A stretch of DNA of 10,397 bases, taken from NCBI GenBank assembly GCA_029934175.1, contig JAOZMT010000041.1, positions 1 to 10,397 of the forward strand. Reading direction: 5' to 3'. The translations under genes were made by a program, and so were the position numbers. Shown here piece after piece: positions 1 to 7,786 of this stretch. The stretch comes from Victivallales bacterium (GTDB taxonomy: Bacteria; Verrucomicrobiota; Lentisphaeria; Victivallales; JAUVCU01). The notes beneath the pieces were generated by a model. That model was given only the letters and a program-made list of their open reading frames with translations. It did no database searches and was not told where the DNA came from. The stretch's first letter is position 1. Each line of letters begins with the position of its first letter.

Positions 1-95
1 GCATATTTTGTAACATCTTTGAAATCTGTTACAGGTTGATAAGTGCTACACGAAGTAATTGCTAAAACTATTGGTAAATACAAATATTTTCTCAT
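1..95 (-). CDS. Outer-membrane efflux lipoprotein, TolC/OprM-like, 5' part only
   Basis: Reading from the ATG at 93-95 toward the left edge, 31 complete codons stay open. They encode MRKYLYLPIVLAITSC and then STYQPVTDF. A short basic start, a hydrophobic stretch and the lipobox I-T-S-C (Cys16) show a signal peptidase II lipoprotein signal. The ATG overlaps the stop of the RND pump gene (ATGA), and a strong Shine-Dalgarno sequence (GAGGTGG, 100-106) precedes it. In RND operons of the order regulator, adaptor, pump, the next gene is usually the outer-membrane channel. OprM/NodT-type channels are lipoproteins whose mature start often has Cys followed by a Tyr-x-Pro region, as here. The channel domain lies outside the window, so the family rests on position and signal peptide alone. 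Another envelope lipoprotein is possible. Confidence 0.72.
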   Translation of the reverse strand, partial: MRKYLYLPIVLAITSCSTYQPVTDFKDVTKY

Positions 96-3000
96 TTTGC
101 CACCTCTTTTTTATTTTTCACAAATTTAATATATACTAATGGAATAATATAAAGCGAAAGCAATGTTGATGTCAACAAGCCTCCAACAACCGTTATTCCA
201 CAACTTGAGCGTAATTCCGAACCTAAACCATTACCCAATGCCATTGGAAGCATTCCTATGATAGCAGCTAAACTTGTCATTACAATTGGTTGAAACTTTT
301 CAATTGCTGATTCAAGCATTGCTTCTTTAGGATTTAATCCTTTATTTTTTCGCAAATGCATTACATTATCGATAACAAGTATTGCATTATTTACTACAAT
401 ACCTATAAGCATAACAGCACCTAACAATCCCATCATAGACAAGGCTTGTCCAGTAAGATAAAGCCCAGTAAACAGCCCAACAACAGCAAGCGGCAAAGTT
501 AATAAAATAATAAACGGTAACGACCAAGACTCTAAAATTCCAGCGATTAACAAATATGTTAAAATAGCTGCAATAATAATCGCTTGCATAAAATCTTGTT
601 GAGCATCAGCCATTTTCTCAATTTTTCCAGTAAATTGCATAGAATAACCAGAAGGCAAGATTTCATTTATTTCTTTATCCAAAACATTTATACCATCACT
701 TAAAGCAATTCGTTCTTTTTGATTCGCAAATAATTTAATAATGCGTTTCTTCTCAGACCGAGAAATTTGAATTGGAATAGAACTCTCTTTTAATTGAGCA
801 ACTGTTTCAATTGATAAGGGCTTCCCATTTTTTGACATAAAAATAAATTCTTTTATCTGCTTTTCTCCTTTTTTTTCTTTGAATTTTACTCGAATATCTA
901 AAGAGCGATCGCCTATTTTATATGAACCAACTTCTGTTCCTTCAATATTTGTTCTTAACAACAAACCTAACATATCGGACGGTATTCCAATATCATTTAA
1001 AATAGCTTTTTTAGGCAAAATTTTTATTTCAGGTTTTTCAGCTCTTATTGATGAATCTATATCTGAAAATTTATCTGTTCGCAATGAATTTTCAATTGAC
1101 TTTAATCCTAATCTATTTAATTCTTCTAAATTTTCGCCAGATATTTTAAGAGTAATATTTGACTCTGCCCCTCCAACCATACCTGGGACATTTACAGTTA
1201 CAATACAATTAATATTATCAGACAAATGCTCTCTAAGCATTTCTTTAAGTTCATTCATTGTTTGAATTCTATCTTTCTTTTGTGTAGTTTTAACTGTAAT
1301 TTCGGCTAAATGAACACCTTCTGAAACTTGTCCAATTACTCCTTGAACTTTTCCTATTACCATTGAAGTAGATAATACTTCTGAAAGTTTTCTAATACCT
1401 TTCTCAATTTCTAAAGTTCTTTTAGTTGAAGTTTGCAAATTGTAATTAGTTGGATATTCAACTTTAATAATAAATTCTCCACGGTCGTTATCAGGAAAAA
1501 AAGACATTCCAACTTTAGGAATAATAAAAGCACCTAAAGAAAATAAAGTAGCAAAAACAATAATGATAAATATTAAAGGAAATTTAGCGGTCCAAGTCAG
1601 AGTTATTTTATAAAATTTTTCAACTAAGTTATATAAAAAGTTCCAAGAGGTTGTGTATAATCGCATAATCCAATTATGCTTCATTTTATCTCTCAATAAT
1701 AACCCAGCTAGCATTGGAGTTAATGTAAAACTAATGAATAGAGAAATTATTGTAATCCCTGTCATAGTAATTGCAAAAGGAACAAAATATTTACCTACAA
1801 TTGTTGACATCATCGCTATTGGCAAAAACACAACAACATTTGTTAAGGCACTTGCTAATACAGGGATAAATACTTGATTAGTCCCAACAATAGCACCTTC
1901 TTTTGGCTTTAAACCACTATGAATTTTTATCATTATATTTTCAATAACGACAATTGAATTCGTAACCAAAACACCAACTGATGTTCCTAAAGCTAAAAGA
2001 GTTGAATTGTTAAATGTAAACCCAAAAAAGTTCATAACAGCAAAAACCATAATAATTGAAACAGGGATTGTGATAACAACTATTATTGTCGAACGAATTT
2101 CATGTAAGAAGAGAAATAAAATAATTCCAGTCAAGATAATTCCTAAAAAAATACTACTCCAAGCGTCATCTACACTAGCCTGAATAAATTCTCCATCATC
2201 AGCAAAATTAACAATTTTAATTCCACCAGGGACACTATTTGATAGTTGCAATTCTTTTACAGCATCTTTAACTCTATTCACCACTTTGACTGAATTTGCC
2301 TCTCCTTTTTTTATAATTTTAACATTGACCGCAGGTTGTCCATTATAGAAAGCTAAAGTCCGTTTTTTCTTTGATTGAAACTTAACATCTGCTATATCTT
2401 TTAAATATAATCGACCTTTACCAAGTGTCTTGATTTCTTTGTTTTTTATATCTTGAAAGTCTTTAAATTCAGAATCAAAAGATATACTTAACTCCTCGCC
2501 ATAGCGACTAATATTTCCTGATGGAATTTTTTTATTATCTTCTGACAAACTGTTTATAATATCAAGAGAATTTAAACCATAAGCTGATAAATTTTCTCTA
2601 TTAATGATAATCTGAACTTCAAGCGTTTCGCCTCCAGCAATTTGAACTTCTGCCACACCTTTTTGAACAGATAGCTGATCCGAAAATTTATTTTCTGCAT
2701 AGTCATATATTTGATCTAACGGCATATCACCATACAGCAACATTGTTACAACTGGTTTTGAATTAATATCAAATTTTAATATTTTAGGCGACTCAACACC
2801 TTGAGGAAAGTCATCTAATACAAGATTAACTTGTTCCCTAACATCTGTTCCAGCAACATCGACATCAACACCTAATTGAAATTCAAGAATTGTTAAACAC
2901 ATATTTTCCATACAAGTAGAATCTATATGTTTTATGCCGTCAAGATTAGAAACAGCATCTTCAATTTTTTTTGCAACATCGACCTCAACTTCTTCTGGAG

Positions 3001-3163
3001 AAGCGCCTGGATAAATCGTAGTTATAGTTATGTATGGAACTTCAATATCAGGCATATTATTTAACCCAATTTTGTTGTATGAATTCAATCCTGCAAGTAT
3101 TAGAACAATAATAAATGCGAACATTGCAATAGGTCGCTTAACTGAAAAATTAGTTAAAATCAT
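92..3163 (-). CDS. RND-family multidrug efflux pump, inner-membrane subunit (AcrB/HAE1-like)
   Basis: This 1023-residue protein has the full RND layout and is only slightly shorter than AcrB. It has a first membrane helix (about 11-29), a large periplasmic domain (30-335), five helices (about 336-490), a helix near 530-548, a second periplasmic domain (550-855), and five final helices (about 857-1015). Family marks include the N-terminal SVKRPIAMF, YPGASPEEVE (51-60), an IVVIENI helix-4 end (404-410) and KFQPIVMTS (956-964). Such pumps export drugs, dyes or lipids from the periplasm and inner membrane, driven by ion flow. The helix-4 aspartate pair of AcrB (D407, D408) is replaced by Thr401-Asn402, and the helix-10 lysine (K940) by Asn925, so the usual proton relay is absent. 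The equivalents of R971 and T978 are Lys956 and Thr963. The start overlaps the adaptor stop (ATGA), with GGAG at 3171-3174. The substrate is unknown. Confidence 0.95.
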   Translation of the reverse strand: MILTNFSVKRPIAMFAFIIVLILAGLNSYNKIGLNNMPDIEVPYITITTIYPGASPEEVEVDVAKKIEDAVSNLDGIKHIDSTCMENMCLTILEFQLGVDVDVAGTDVREQVNLVLDDFPQGVESPKILKFDINSKPVVTMLLYGDMPLDQIYDYAENKFSDQLSVQKGVAEVQIAGGETLEVQIIINRENLSAYGLNSLDIINSLSEDNKKIPSGNISRYGEELSISFDSEFKDFQDIKNKEIKTLGKGRLYLKDIADVKFQSKKKRTLAFYNGQPAVNVKIIKKGEANSVKVVNRVKDAVKELQLSNSVPGGIKIVNFADDGEFIQASVDDAWSSIFLGIILTGIILFLFLHEIRSTIIVVITIPVSIIMVFAVMNFFGFTFNNSTLLALGTSVGVLVTNSIVVIENIMIKIHSGLKPKEGAIVGTNQVFIPVLASALTNVVVFLPIAMMSTIVGKYFVPFAITMTGITIISLFISFTLTPMLAGLLLRDKMKHNWIMRLYTTSWNFLYNLVEKFYKITLTWTAKFPLIFIIIVFATLFSLGAFIIPKVGMSFFPDNDRGEFIIKVEYPTNYNLQTSTKRTLEIEKGIRKLSEVLSTSMVIGKVQGVIGQVSEGVHLAEITVKTTQKKDRIQTMNELKEMLREHLSDNINCIVTVNVPGMVGGAESNITLKISGENLEELNRLGLKSIENSLRTDKFSDIDSSIRAEKPEIKILPKKAILNDIGIPSDMLGLLLRTNIEGTEVGSYKIGDRSLDIRVKFKEKKGEKQIKEFIFMSKNGKPLSIETVAQLKESSIPIQISRSEKKRIIKLFANQKERIALSDGINVLDKEINEILPSGYSMQFTGKIEKMADAQQDFMQAIIIAAILTYLLIAGILESWSLPFIILLTLPLAVVGLFTGLYLTGQALSMMGLLGAVMLIGIVVNNAILVIDNVMHLRKNKGLNPKEAMLESAIEKFQPIVMTSLAAIIGMLPMALGNGLGSELRSSCGITVVGGLLTSTLLSLYIIPLVYIKFVKNKKEVAK

Positions 3164-4323
3164 TTTGTTTCTCCATTTGAAATATTTTCAACTGCAACTC
3201 CATTATTTAAAAATGCTTGTCCTTTTATAACAACAGGAAGAGCTTTATTAAAATCTATTAATTCAGTGTATTCGCCACTTCTCAAGCCTGGCGAAACCTC
3301 TACTTCTTTTGCCTTTCCTTTATCTTCAGAAAAAACAATATGTTTATTATTAGTTCTAAGAATAACGCTATTTGTAGGCACTCCATACTCTTCTTTCTCA
3401 TTAAATATCAAACTAACATTACATATCATTCCAGTTGCGAGTTGTGCAGATTTTTTTAGTGATATTTTTACTTCAAAAGTTCGAGTTAGTGGGTCAATTG
3501 TTGGTGAACGATAAGTTACTACGGCATTACATAAACTATTATTATTTAAATTAAATATTTCACTTTTTGTTTGATTAACAATTATCATTGAATAATATTC
3601 TGAGGCAATTAACAATGAAACTTCAAGTTCATTAGGATTTTCTATGTATAAAACAGATTCACCCAATTTTGCATACTCTCCGTATTCCTTATTTTTTTTA
3701 ACAACAACACCATCAAATGGAGCTTTTACAATAGAATCCTCTAGTTCTTTTAAAGCAATTTTATAAAGACTTTCAGACTGTTCAACTAAAACTTGTGAAT
3801 GCTTTAAATTTGCTTTATTTAATTCTATTTCAGCCTGAACTTGTTTGTAAAATAATTCAGTTTTCTCATACGAATCCTTGGACATAATATTACTTTCAAT
3901 TAATTTTTTAGCACGAGTCAAATCTATTGTAACCTTGTCCAATTTCACTTTTGTGATAGCCATTGAAACAACTGCACGCCTTAAAACGCTTTTCGTTACA
4001 GACAAATTTTGTTTTGCAATCTCAACTTTATTTTCTAAATTAACTTTATCACTTTGAAAAAGAGTTGCACACTTCGCAATAACATCACCTTCTTTAAATA
4101 ACAATTTATCTATAGTCCCATCTACTCTAGCACAAACATTTGCATATTGAACCGCTTCTATATTTCCTTGAAATTTAATCTCATTTTTAAATTTCATTTT
4201 GACAGGTAACATTGTTTCAACTTTTATTTTTCTTTCTTTAACAGTTTCAACCTTTTCTTTTTCGCAAGATATAAGACATATACTTGTTAAAACTACCGCA
4301 ACTATTTTGATATAAATTTTCAT
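3160..4323 (-). CDS. RND efflux periplasmic adaptor, membrane-fusion lipoprotein (AcrA/HlyD-like)
   Basis: This 387-residue protein starts with a lipoprotein signal whose lipobox is L-I-S-C (Cys20), so it should be lipid-anchored in the periplasm. Domains follow the usual symmetric adaptor order. The first half of the lipoyl/barrel-sandwich domain includes ARVDGTIDKLLFKEGDVI (65-82). A long helical hairpin of likely coiled-coil character spans about 92-197. The second lipoyl half includes APFDGVVVKKNKEYGEY (201-217). Then come a beta-barrel domain with YRSPTIDPLTRTFEVKI (271-287) and a membrane-proximal end near 315-380. Adaptors of this kind bridge the inner-membrane pump and the outer-membrane channel. 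The gene lies 1 nt after the tetR stop. Its Shine-Dalgarno AGGAG (4331-4335) is inside the last tetR codons, and its stop overlaps the pump start, so translation of the three genes is probably coupled. Confidence 0.94.
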   Translation of the reverse strand: MKIYIKIVAVVLTSICLISCEKEKVETVKERKIKVETMLPVKMKFKNEIKFQGNIEAVQYANVCARVDGTIDKLLFKEGDVIAKCATLFQSDKVNLENKVEIAKQNLSVTKSVLRRAVVSMAITKVKLDKVTIDLTRAKKLIESNIMSKDSYEKTELFYKQVQAEIELNKANLKHSQVLVEQSESLYKIALKELEDSIVKAPFDGVVVKKNKEYGEYAKLGESVLYIENPNELEVSLLIASEYYSMIIVNQTKSEIFNLNNNSLCNAVVTYRSPTIDPLTRTFEVKISLKKSAQLATGMICNVSLIFNEKEEYGVPTNSVILRTNNKHIVFSEDKGKAKEVEVSPGLRSGEYTELIDFNKALPVVIKGQAFLNNGVAVENISNGETK

Positions 4324-4324
4324 T

Positions 4325-5029
4325 TTATAACTCCTTTTTTATTTTTTCTGCAATAAGTCTTAAGTCATCATCATTTGTTTCAATTTTTCCGCCAAAACCT
4401 GTTAAAATTGCTCGTATTAATTTCAAACAAATTTCCTCTTCATCTTCATTACTTAAAGTTGTTTTAACATCTATAGCTGGCATATTAAAAATATGTCGAA
4501 GACCTATACAGGAACTCCATAATGATATTTCAATTTGTTCTTTTGTATGTTGATTATATTCATTATTTGGAAATAATTCTTTAGAGTTTAAGCATTCAGA
4601 TATTATAGCGAAAGAGTCTTTCATTAAATTTTCTTGAATACTTTTGATTAACTCTGTAGATTTATGTGATGCTCGTTGCCATACAGATGGAATATTTGAT
4701 ATTGTTTCAACTTCCGATAATTCACCTAAATCAAAGTTAATATAATAATCACCTATTATCATTGCGATTAATTGTTCTAAAGGTTTATCAAATGTTATTT
4801 TAACTTTTTTCATCATATCTACTCTTTTTAAAAGAAGACTATTTGATATGCCAATTAACAAATCTTCCTTGCTTGAAAAATGAGAATAAAGAGTGCCCAT
4901 AGATACATCTGCACACTTCGCAACATCGGACATTCGTAAATTAAAAAATCCTTCTTCTACAATTAAATCACAGACTTTTGATATTATCATCTCTTCTCGA
5001 ACTCTTAACTTTTCTTGTTTGTTTTTCAT
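4325..5029 (-). CDS. TetR/AcrR-family transcriptional regulator of the efflux operon
   Basis: This 234-residue protein has an N-terminal TetR-type helix-turn-helix. Helix 1 is around residues 11-27 (EEMIISKVCDLIVEEGF). The turn and recognition helix run through MSDVAKCADVSMGTLYSHF (33-51), followed by the typical KEDLL (54-58). The remaining ~170 residues should form the helical ligand-binding and dimer domain, whose sequence gives no clue to the inducer. It is the first gene of the operon, with AGGAG (5038-5042) 8 nt before the ATG. TetR proteins beside RND pumps normally repress their own operon and are released by a pump substrate. The palindrome at 5095-5117 next to the promoter is the obvious operator candidate. 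Local repression is inferred, not shown. Confidence 0.92.
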   Translation of the reverse strand: MKNKQEKLRVREEMIISKVCDLIVEEGFFNLRMSDVAKCADVSMGTLYSHFSSKEDLLIGISNSLLLKRVDMMKKVKITFDKPLEQLIAMIIGDYYINFDLGELSEVETISNIPSVWQRASHKSTELIKSIQENLMKDSFAIISECLNSKELFPNNEYNQHTKEQIEISLWSSCIGLRHIFNMPAIDVKTTLSNEDEEEICLKLIRAILTGFGGKIETNDDDLRLIAEKIKKEL

Positions 5030-5062
5030 TTAAAACACTCCTTTTTTTTGTTAATAATAGGT

Positions 5063-5091
5063 ATTATACACTATAAAAAGGTAAAAGTCAA
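5063..5091 (-). promoter_or_regulatory. Sigma70-type promoter of the tetR-efflux operon
   Basis: On the minus strand there is TTGACT (5086-5091), a 17-nt spacer and a perfect TATAAT (5063-5068). Transcription would start near 5056, giving a leader of about 27 nt that holds the tetR ribosome binding site. Box quality, spacing and position 34 nt from the start codon make this the best promoter in the window. Confidence 0.85.
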
Positions 5092-5094
5092 ATG

Positions 5095-5117
5095 AAAATC
5101 GAATAATATTCGATTTT
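5095..5117. promoter_or_regulatory. Perfect 23-bp palindrome, likely TetR operator
   Basis: Two 11-bp arms, AAAATCGAATA and TATTCGATTTT, are exact inverted copies around one central A. The site ends 3 bp from the -35 box of the efflux promoter, on its upstream side. TetR-family dimers bind palindromes of this size, and the only regulator gene nearby is the adjacent TetR gene. A repressor here would touch the -35 region and could block RNA polymerase. Although the sequence is AT-rich, a perfect 11-bp match with a CG in each arm is unlikely by chance. Confidence 0.75.
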
Positions 5118-5163
5118 TATTCTATTTTTTAGGCGAGATAGCAGGACTTTCAAGATGGACGGG

Positions 5164-5361
5164 ATTATTCTGAAAATTTGATATTAAAAAACATATTTAT
5201 TGCGCAGAATAATTTAACGCAAAATAATTCTTTTTTAATTTTTAAATTAATACAAATTCTCTAATTTTATTTTTACCTCATCTTTATCAATGAAAATAAA
5301 AATTACGACTCATTTTAAGAATCTTCTTAATTATTCTGCGTAAATTTTCAGAGAATTTGAT
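5164..5361. repeat. Diverged direct and inverted repeats, possible small repeat element
   Basis: TTGCGCAGAATAATT (5200-5214) is inverted at 5329-5343 as AATTATTCTGCGTAA, with one mismatch. CTGAAAATTT (5170-5179) is inverted at 5342-5351. A near copy of the first word, ACGCAAAATAATT (5217-5229), follows it in tandem. ATTATTCTG (5164-5172) and AATTTGAT (5175-5182) recur in direct order at 5330-5338 and 5354-5361. The left and right ends therefore share words in both orientations, as in a decayed miniature inverted-repeat element or a family of intergenic repeats. No open frame or clear target-site duplication is seen. Confidence 0.5.
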
Positions 5362-5463
5362 TGGATAAATAGGAAGCGAACAGTATTTATGGAATTTTTC
5401 AACTGAGTAATAACACTCTTTCTTGTTAAGTCATTAATTATGTCAATTAAAATTTTTTTAAAC

Positions 5464-5493
5464 TTGTAATAATTGAAGAGTAGTATATATTAT
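5464..5493 (+). promoter_or_regulatory. Possible promoter for the metK operon
   Basis: TTGTAA (5464-5469) is followed after 16 nt by TATATT (5486-5491), or after 18 nt by TATTAT (5488-5493). The position is suitable, about 100 nt before metK, leaving a leader that contains both hairpins. In DNA this AT-rich, such matches arise easily, so this is only the best of several candidates. Confidence 0.35.
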
Positions 5494-5512
5494 TAATTCG
5501 TCCTAATTGATG

Positions 5513-5565
5513 AAGTCACTCAGACTTTTGAATTAATTATTAATAAAATTCTACCAAAAAGGTAG
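5513..5565 (+). promoter_or_regulatory. Two small hairpins in the metK leader
   Basis: AAGTC (5513-5517) pairs with GACTT (5523-5527) across a 5-nt loop, and CTACC (5551-5555) pairs with GGTAG (5561-5565) across AAAAA. The second hairpin ends 13 nt before the AGGA ribosome binding site (5579-5582). Neither is followed by a T run, so they are not terminators. They could tune translation or form part of a small RNA element, but no known riboswitch class is recognised. Confidence 0.3.
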
Positions 5566-5591
5566 CAATGTAAAAACTAGGAAAAATAAAA

Positions 5592-6779
5592 ATGAGTAAA
5601 ATTCACGCAGAACATGTGTTCACATCGGAGTCAGTGTCAGAAGGACATCCTGATAAAGTTTGTGATCAAGTATCAGATGCCATCTTAGACGCTTGTCTAA
5701 AAGATGACCCACAAAGTAGAGTAGCATGCGAAACTCTTACAACAACAGACCTTATCGTAGTTTCAGGAGAAATTACAACAAATTCTAAAGTAGATTTTGA
5801 AGGTATTGCACGCAAAGTAGTAACAGATATTGGATATGTAGATCCAGATATTGGTTTTTCAGCAGAAAATTGTAAAGTTATGATTTGTATTCATAAGCAG
5901 TCAGCAGATATCGCTCAAGGAGTTGACGAAGGTGCTGGATTACATAAAGAACAAGGGGCAGGGGATCAAGGAATGATGTTTGGTTATGCAAGTAACGAAA
6001 CTGAAGAATTAATGCCAGCTCCAATTTTATATTCTCATAAAATTCTTCAAGAGCTTGCAAAAGTTCGTAAAGAAGATAGAGATACTTACGGGTATTTAGA
6101 ACCAGATTCAAAAAGTCAAGTTTCTATTCGTTATATTGGCGGAAAACCTGTTAAAGTTGAAACAATCGTTGTTTCTCATCAACATAAAGCAGAAATGAAA
6201 TTAGAAAACTTAGAGAAATTAGTTAAAGATATTTCTGAAAAAGTTATACCTGCAAGTTTAATGAATGACGATGTTGTTTATCATGTTAATCCTACTGGAC
6301 AATTTATTGTAGGTGGACCACATGGAGATACTGGATTAACTGGTCGTAAGATTATTGTTGATACTTATGGAGGAGTTGGTTCACATGGTGGAGGAGCTTT
6401 TTCTGGAAAAGACCCATCAAAAGTTGACCGTTCTGCTGCATATATGGCTAGATATATTGCTAAAAATATTGTTGCTGCACAACTCGCAGAAAAATGTGAA
6501 GTTCAGTTAGCTTATGCTATTGGTGTTCCTGAACCGTTAAGTATTAATGTTGATACTTATGGAACTGGAAAACTTGATAATGATGCTGACCTAGAAGCGG
6601 TTATTAGAAAAGTGTTTGATACAACTCCTTATGGGATTGTTACAACACTAGATTTGAAAAATCCTGCTAAGAATGGTTGGAGTTATCAAGATACAGCTGC
6701 TTATGGACATTTTGGTCGTAACGCTTTCCCTTGGGAAAAGACTGATAAAGTTGAAGCGTTAAAAGCTGAATTAGCTTAA
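5592..6779 (+). CDS. metK: S-adenosylmethionine synthetase (methionine adenosyltransferase)
   Basis: This cytosolic enzyme joins methionine and ATP to make S-adenosylmethionine, releasing phosphate and pyrophosphate. The 395-residue length is normal. Visible signatures are EGHPDKVCDQVSDA (17-30) with His19 and Asp21, Glu60 as a likely metal ligand, the ATP-binding GAGDQGMMFGYA (122-133), PDSKSQ (171-176) with Lys174, GDTGLTGRK (245-253), and the P-loop-like GGGAFSGKDP (266-275) with Lys273. All residues expected for catalysis are present. The start is well placed, with AGGA (5579-5582) 9 nt upstream and a family-typical N-terminus. It is the first gene of an operon with adenosine kinase (8-nt gap) and ahcY, which together make, recycle and clean up after SAM. 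Confidence 0.98.
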   Translation: MSKIHAEHVFTSESVSEGHPDKVCDQVSDAILDACLKDDPQSRVACETLTTTDLIVVSGEITTNSKVDFEGIARKVVTDIGYVDPDIGFSAENCKVMICIHKQSADIAQGVDEGAGLHKEQGAGDQGMMFGYASNETEELMPAPILYSHKILQELAKVRKEDRDTYGYLEPDSKSQVSIRYIGGKPVKVETIVVSHQHKAEMKLENLEKLVKDISEKVIPASLMNDDVVYHVNPTGQFIVGGPHGDTGLTGRKIIVDTYGGVGSHGGGAFSGKDPSKVDRSAAYMARYIAKNIVAAQLAEKCEVQLAYAIGVPEPLSINVDTYGTGKLDNDADLEAVIRKVFDTTPYGIVTTLDLKNPAKNGWSYQDTAAYGHFGRNAFPWEKTDKVEALKAELA

Positions 6780-6787
6780 ATATAAAT

Positions 6788-7771
6788 ATGAAAAACATAA
6801 AAATATTAGGACTTGGTTCGCCTATCTTAGATTTGTTAGTTAATATTGATGATTCATTTATTGACTCAATTGATGGAGATAAAGGTGGAATGGCGTTAGT
6901 GTCATCTGATGAAATAAGTTCGTTAGTTAAAAAGAGTGGACAAGAGCCACAAATAGTCCCTGGCGGTTCTGCTGCAAATACTATTTTTGGATTAAGTGAA
7001 TTAGGTGCACAAACCGCAATTTTAGGTTGTGTTGGTAATGATGAAAACGGTAAGTTTTATACAGATGCTTATAAAGAAATAGGTGGAGACGCTGATTTAT
7101 TTAAAGTAACAAAATCTGATGCAAGCACTGCACAGTGTTTAAGTTTAATTACTCCTGATTCAGAACGCACAATGAGAACTGATTTAGGGGCTGCAACTGA
7201 TATGGGTGTTGATGATATAACAGCAGAGTCTTTAAAAGGAATATCACATATTCACATTGAAGGATATGCATTATTTGCTCCAGGGCTTGTTCCTCATATA
7301 TTAGAACTTGCGAAGTGTGCAAATATTACTACAAGTCTTGATTTAGCTTCTTTTGAAGTTGTTAATGCTATGAAAGATAGTTTGAAAACATTGCTGAACG
7401 ATGTAACAATTGTTTTTGCAAATGAAGACGAAGCAAATGCTTTTTGTGGAGATGATAAATCTGTTGAAGAGCAAGCTGGAATTTTATCAGAATATTGTTC
7501 GACAGTTGTTATTAAACTCGGTAAAAAAGGTTCATTTATAAAGAATGGCGATGAAGAAGTTGCGATTTGTGCAAATACTGTTCAAGCAGTTGATACAACT
7601 GGGGCAGGGGACTTATGGCAGGCTGGATTCTTATTTGGGTTCTTAAATGGTAAATCTATTCAAGAAGCTGGTGATTTTGGATCTATTTTAGGTGCGGCTG
7701 TTGTCGAGATTATCGGAGCTAAAATATCTGATACTAAGTGGAAAGAAATAAAACAAACTGTAAAAATATAA
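6788..7771 (+). CDS. PfkB-family sugar kinase, probable adenosine kinase
   Basis: This 327-residue ribokinase-fold enzyme has the PfkB signature 1, PGGSAANT (58-65), the N-x-x-E magnesium motif in ANEDEA (Asn212, Glu215), and signature 2, DTTGAGD (269-275), with Asp275 as catalytic base and an anion hole in front of it. The N-terminus, ILGLGSPILDLLVNIDD (6-22), and the TPDSERTMRT stretch (122-131) resemble bacterial adenosine kinases of this family. Family membership is certain and substrate is inferred. Lying between metK and ahcY, phosphorylation of adenosine to AMP makes sense, because AhcY runs toward hydrolysis only if adenosine is removed. A ribokinase or fructokinase activity is less likely. 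No Shine-Dalgarno sequence lies in the 8-nt gap after metK, so translation probably relies on coupling to metK. Confidence 0.88.
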   Translation: MKNIKILGLGSPILDLLVNIDDSFIDSIDGDKGGMALVSSDEISSLVKKSGQEPQIVPGGSAANTIFGLSELGAQTAILGCVGNDENGKFYTDAYKEIGGDADLFKVTKSDASTAQCLSLITPDSERTMRTDLGAATDMGVDDITAESLKGISHIHIEGYALFAPGLVPHILELAKCANITTSLDLASFEVVNAMKDSLKTLLNDVTIVFANEDEANAFCGDDKSVEEQAGILSEYCSTVVIKLGKKGSFIKNGDEEVAICANTVQAVDTTGAGDLWQAGFLFGFLNGKSIQEAGDFGSILGAAVVEIIGAKISDTKWKEIKQTVKI

Positions 7772-7786
7772 AAAAGGAAATATAAA

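Larger units (their letters stand above)
5118..5591. other. Non-coding divergent intergenic region
   Basis: There is no credible gene here: the few ATG-started frames checked on the plus strand end within about ten codons. A somewhat GC-richer patch (about 5130-5163) is followed by repeats (5164-5361), a possible metK promoter (5464-5493) and two small hairpins before metK. I see no match to the conserved cores of the SAM-I or SAH riboswitches, although the downstream genes make and consume SAM and SAH. Confidence 0.6.

Noticed and set aside
879..1265. Plus-strand open frame of 128 codons inside the RND pump gene
   Set aside because: It lies fully antisense to a well-supported gene, has no family-like features or promoter, and reflects the codon bias of the opposite strand.
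1653..1877. Plus-strand open frame inside the membrane-helix region of the pump
   Set aside because: It is antisense to conserved helices, so its hydrophobic look is a shadow of the real gene.
5551..5582. Possible preQ1-type riboswitch before metK, because of the A-rich CTAGGA tail
   Set aside because: The hairpin loop is only A residues and cannot pair with the tail to form the needed pseudoknot, and the downstream genes are unrelated to queuosine.
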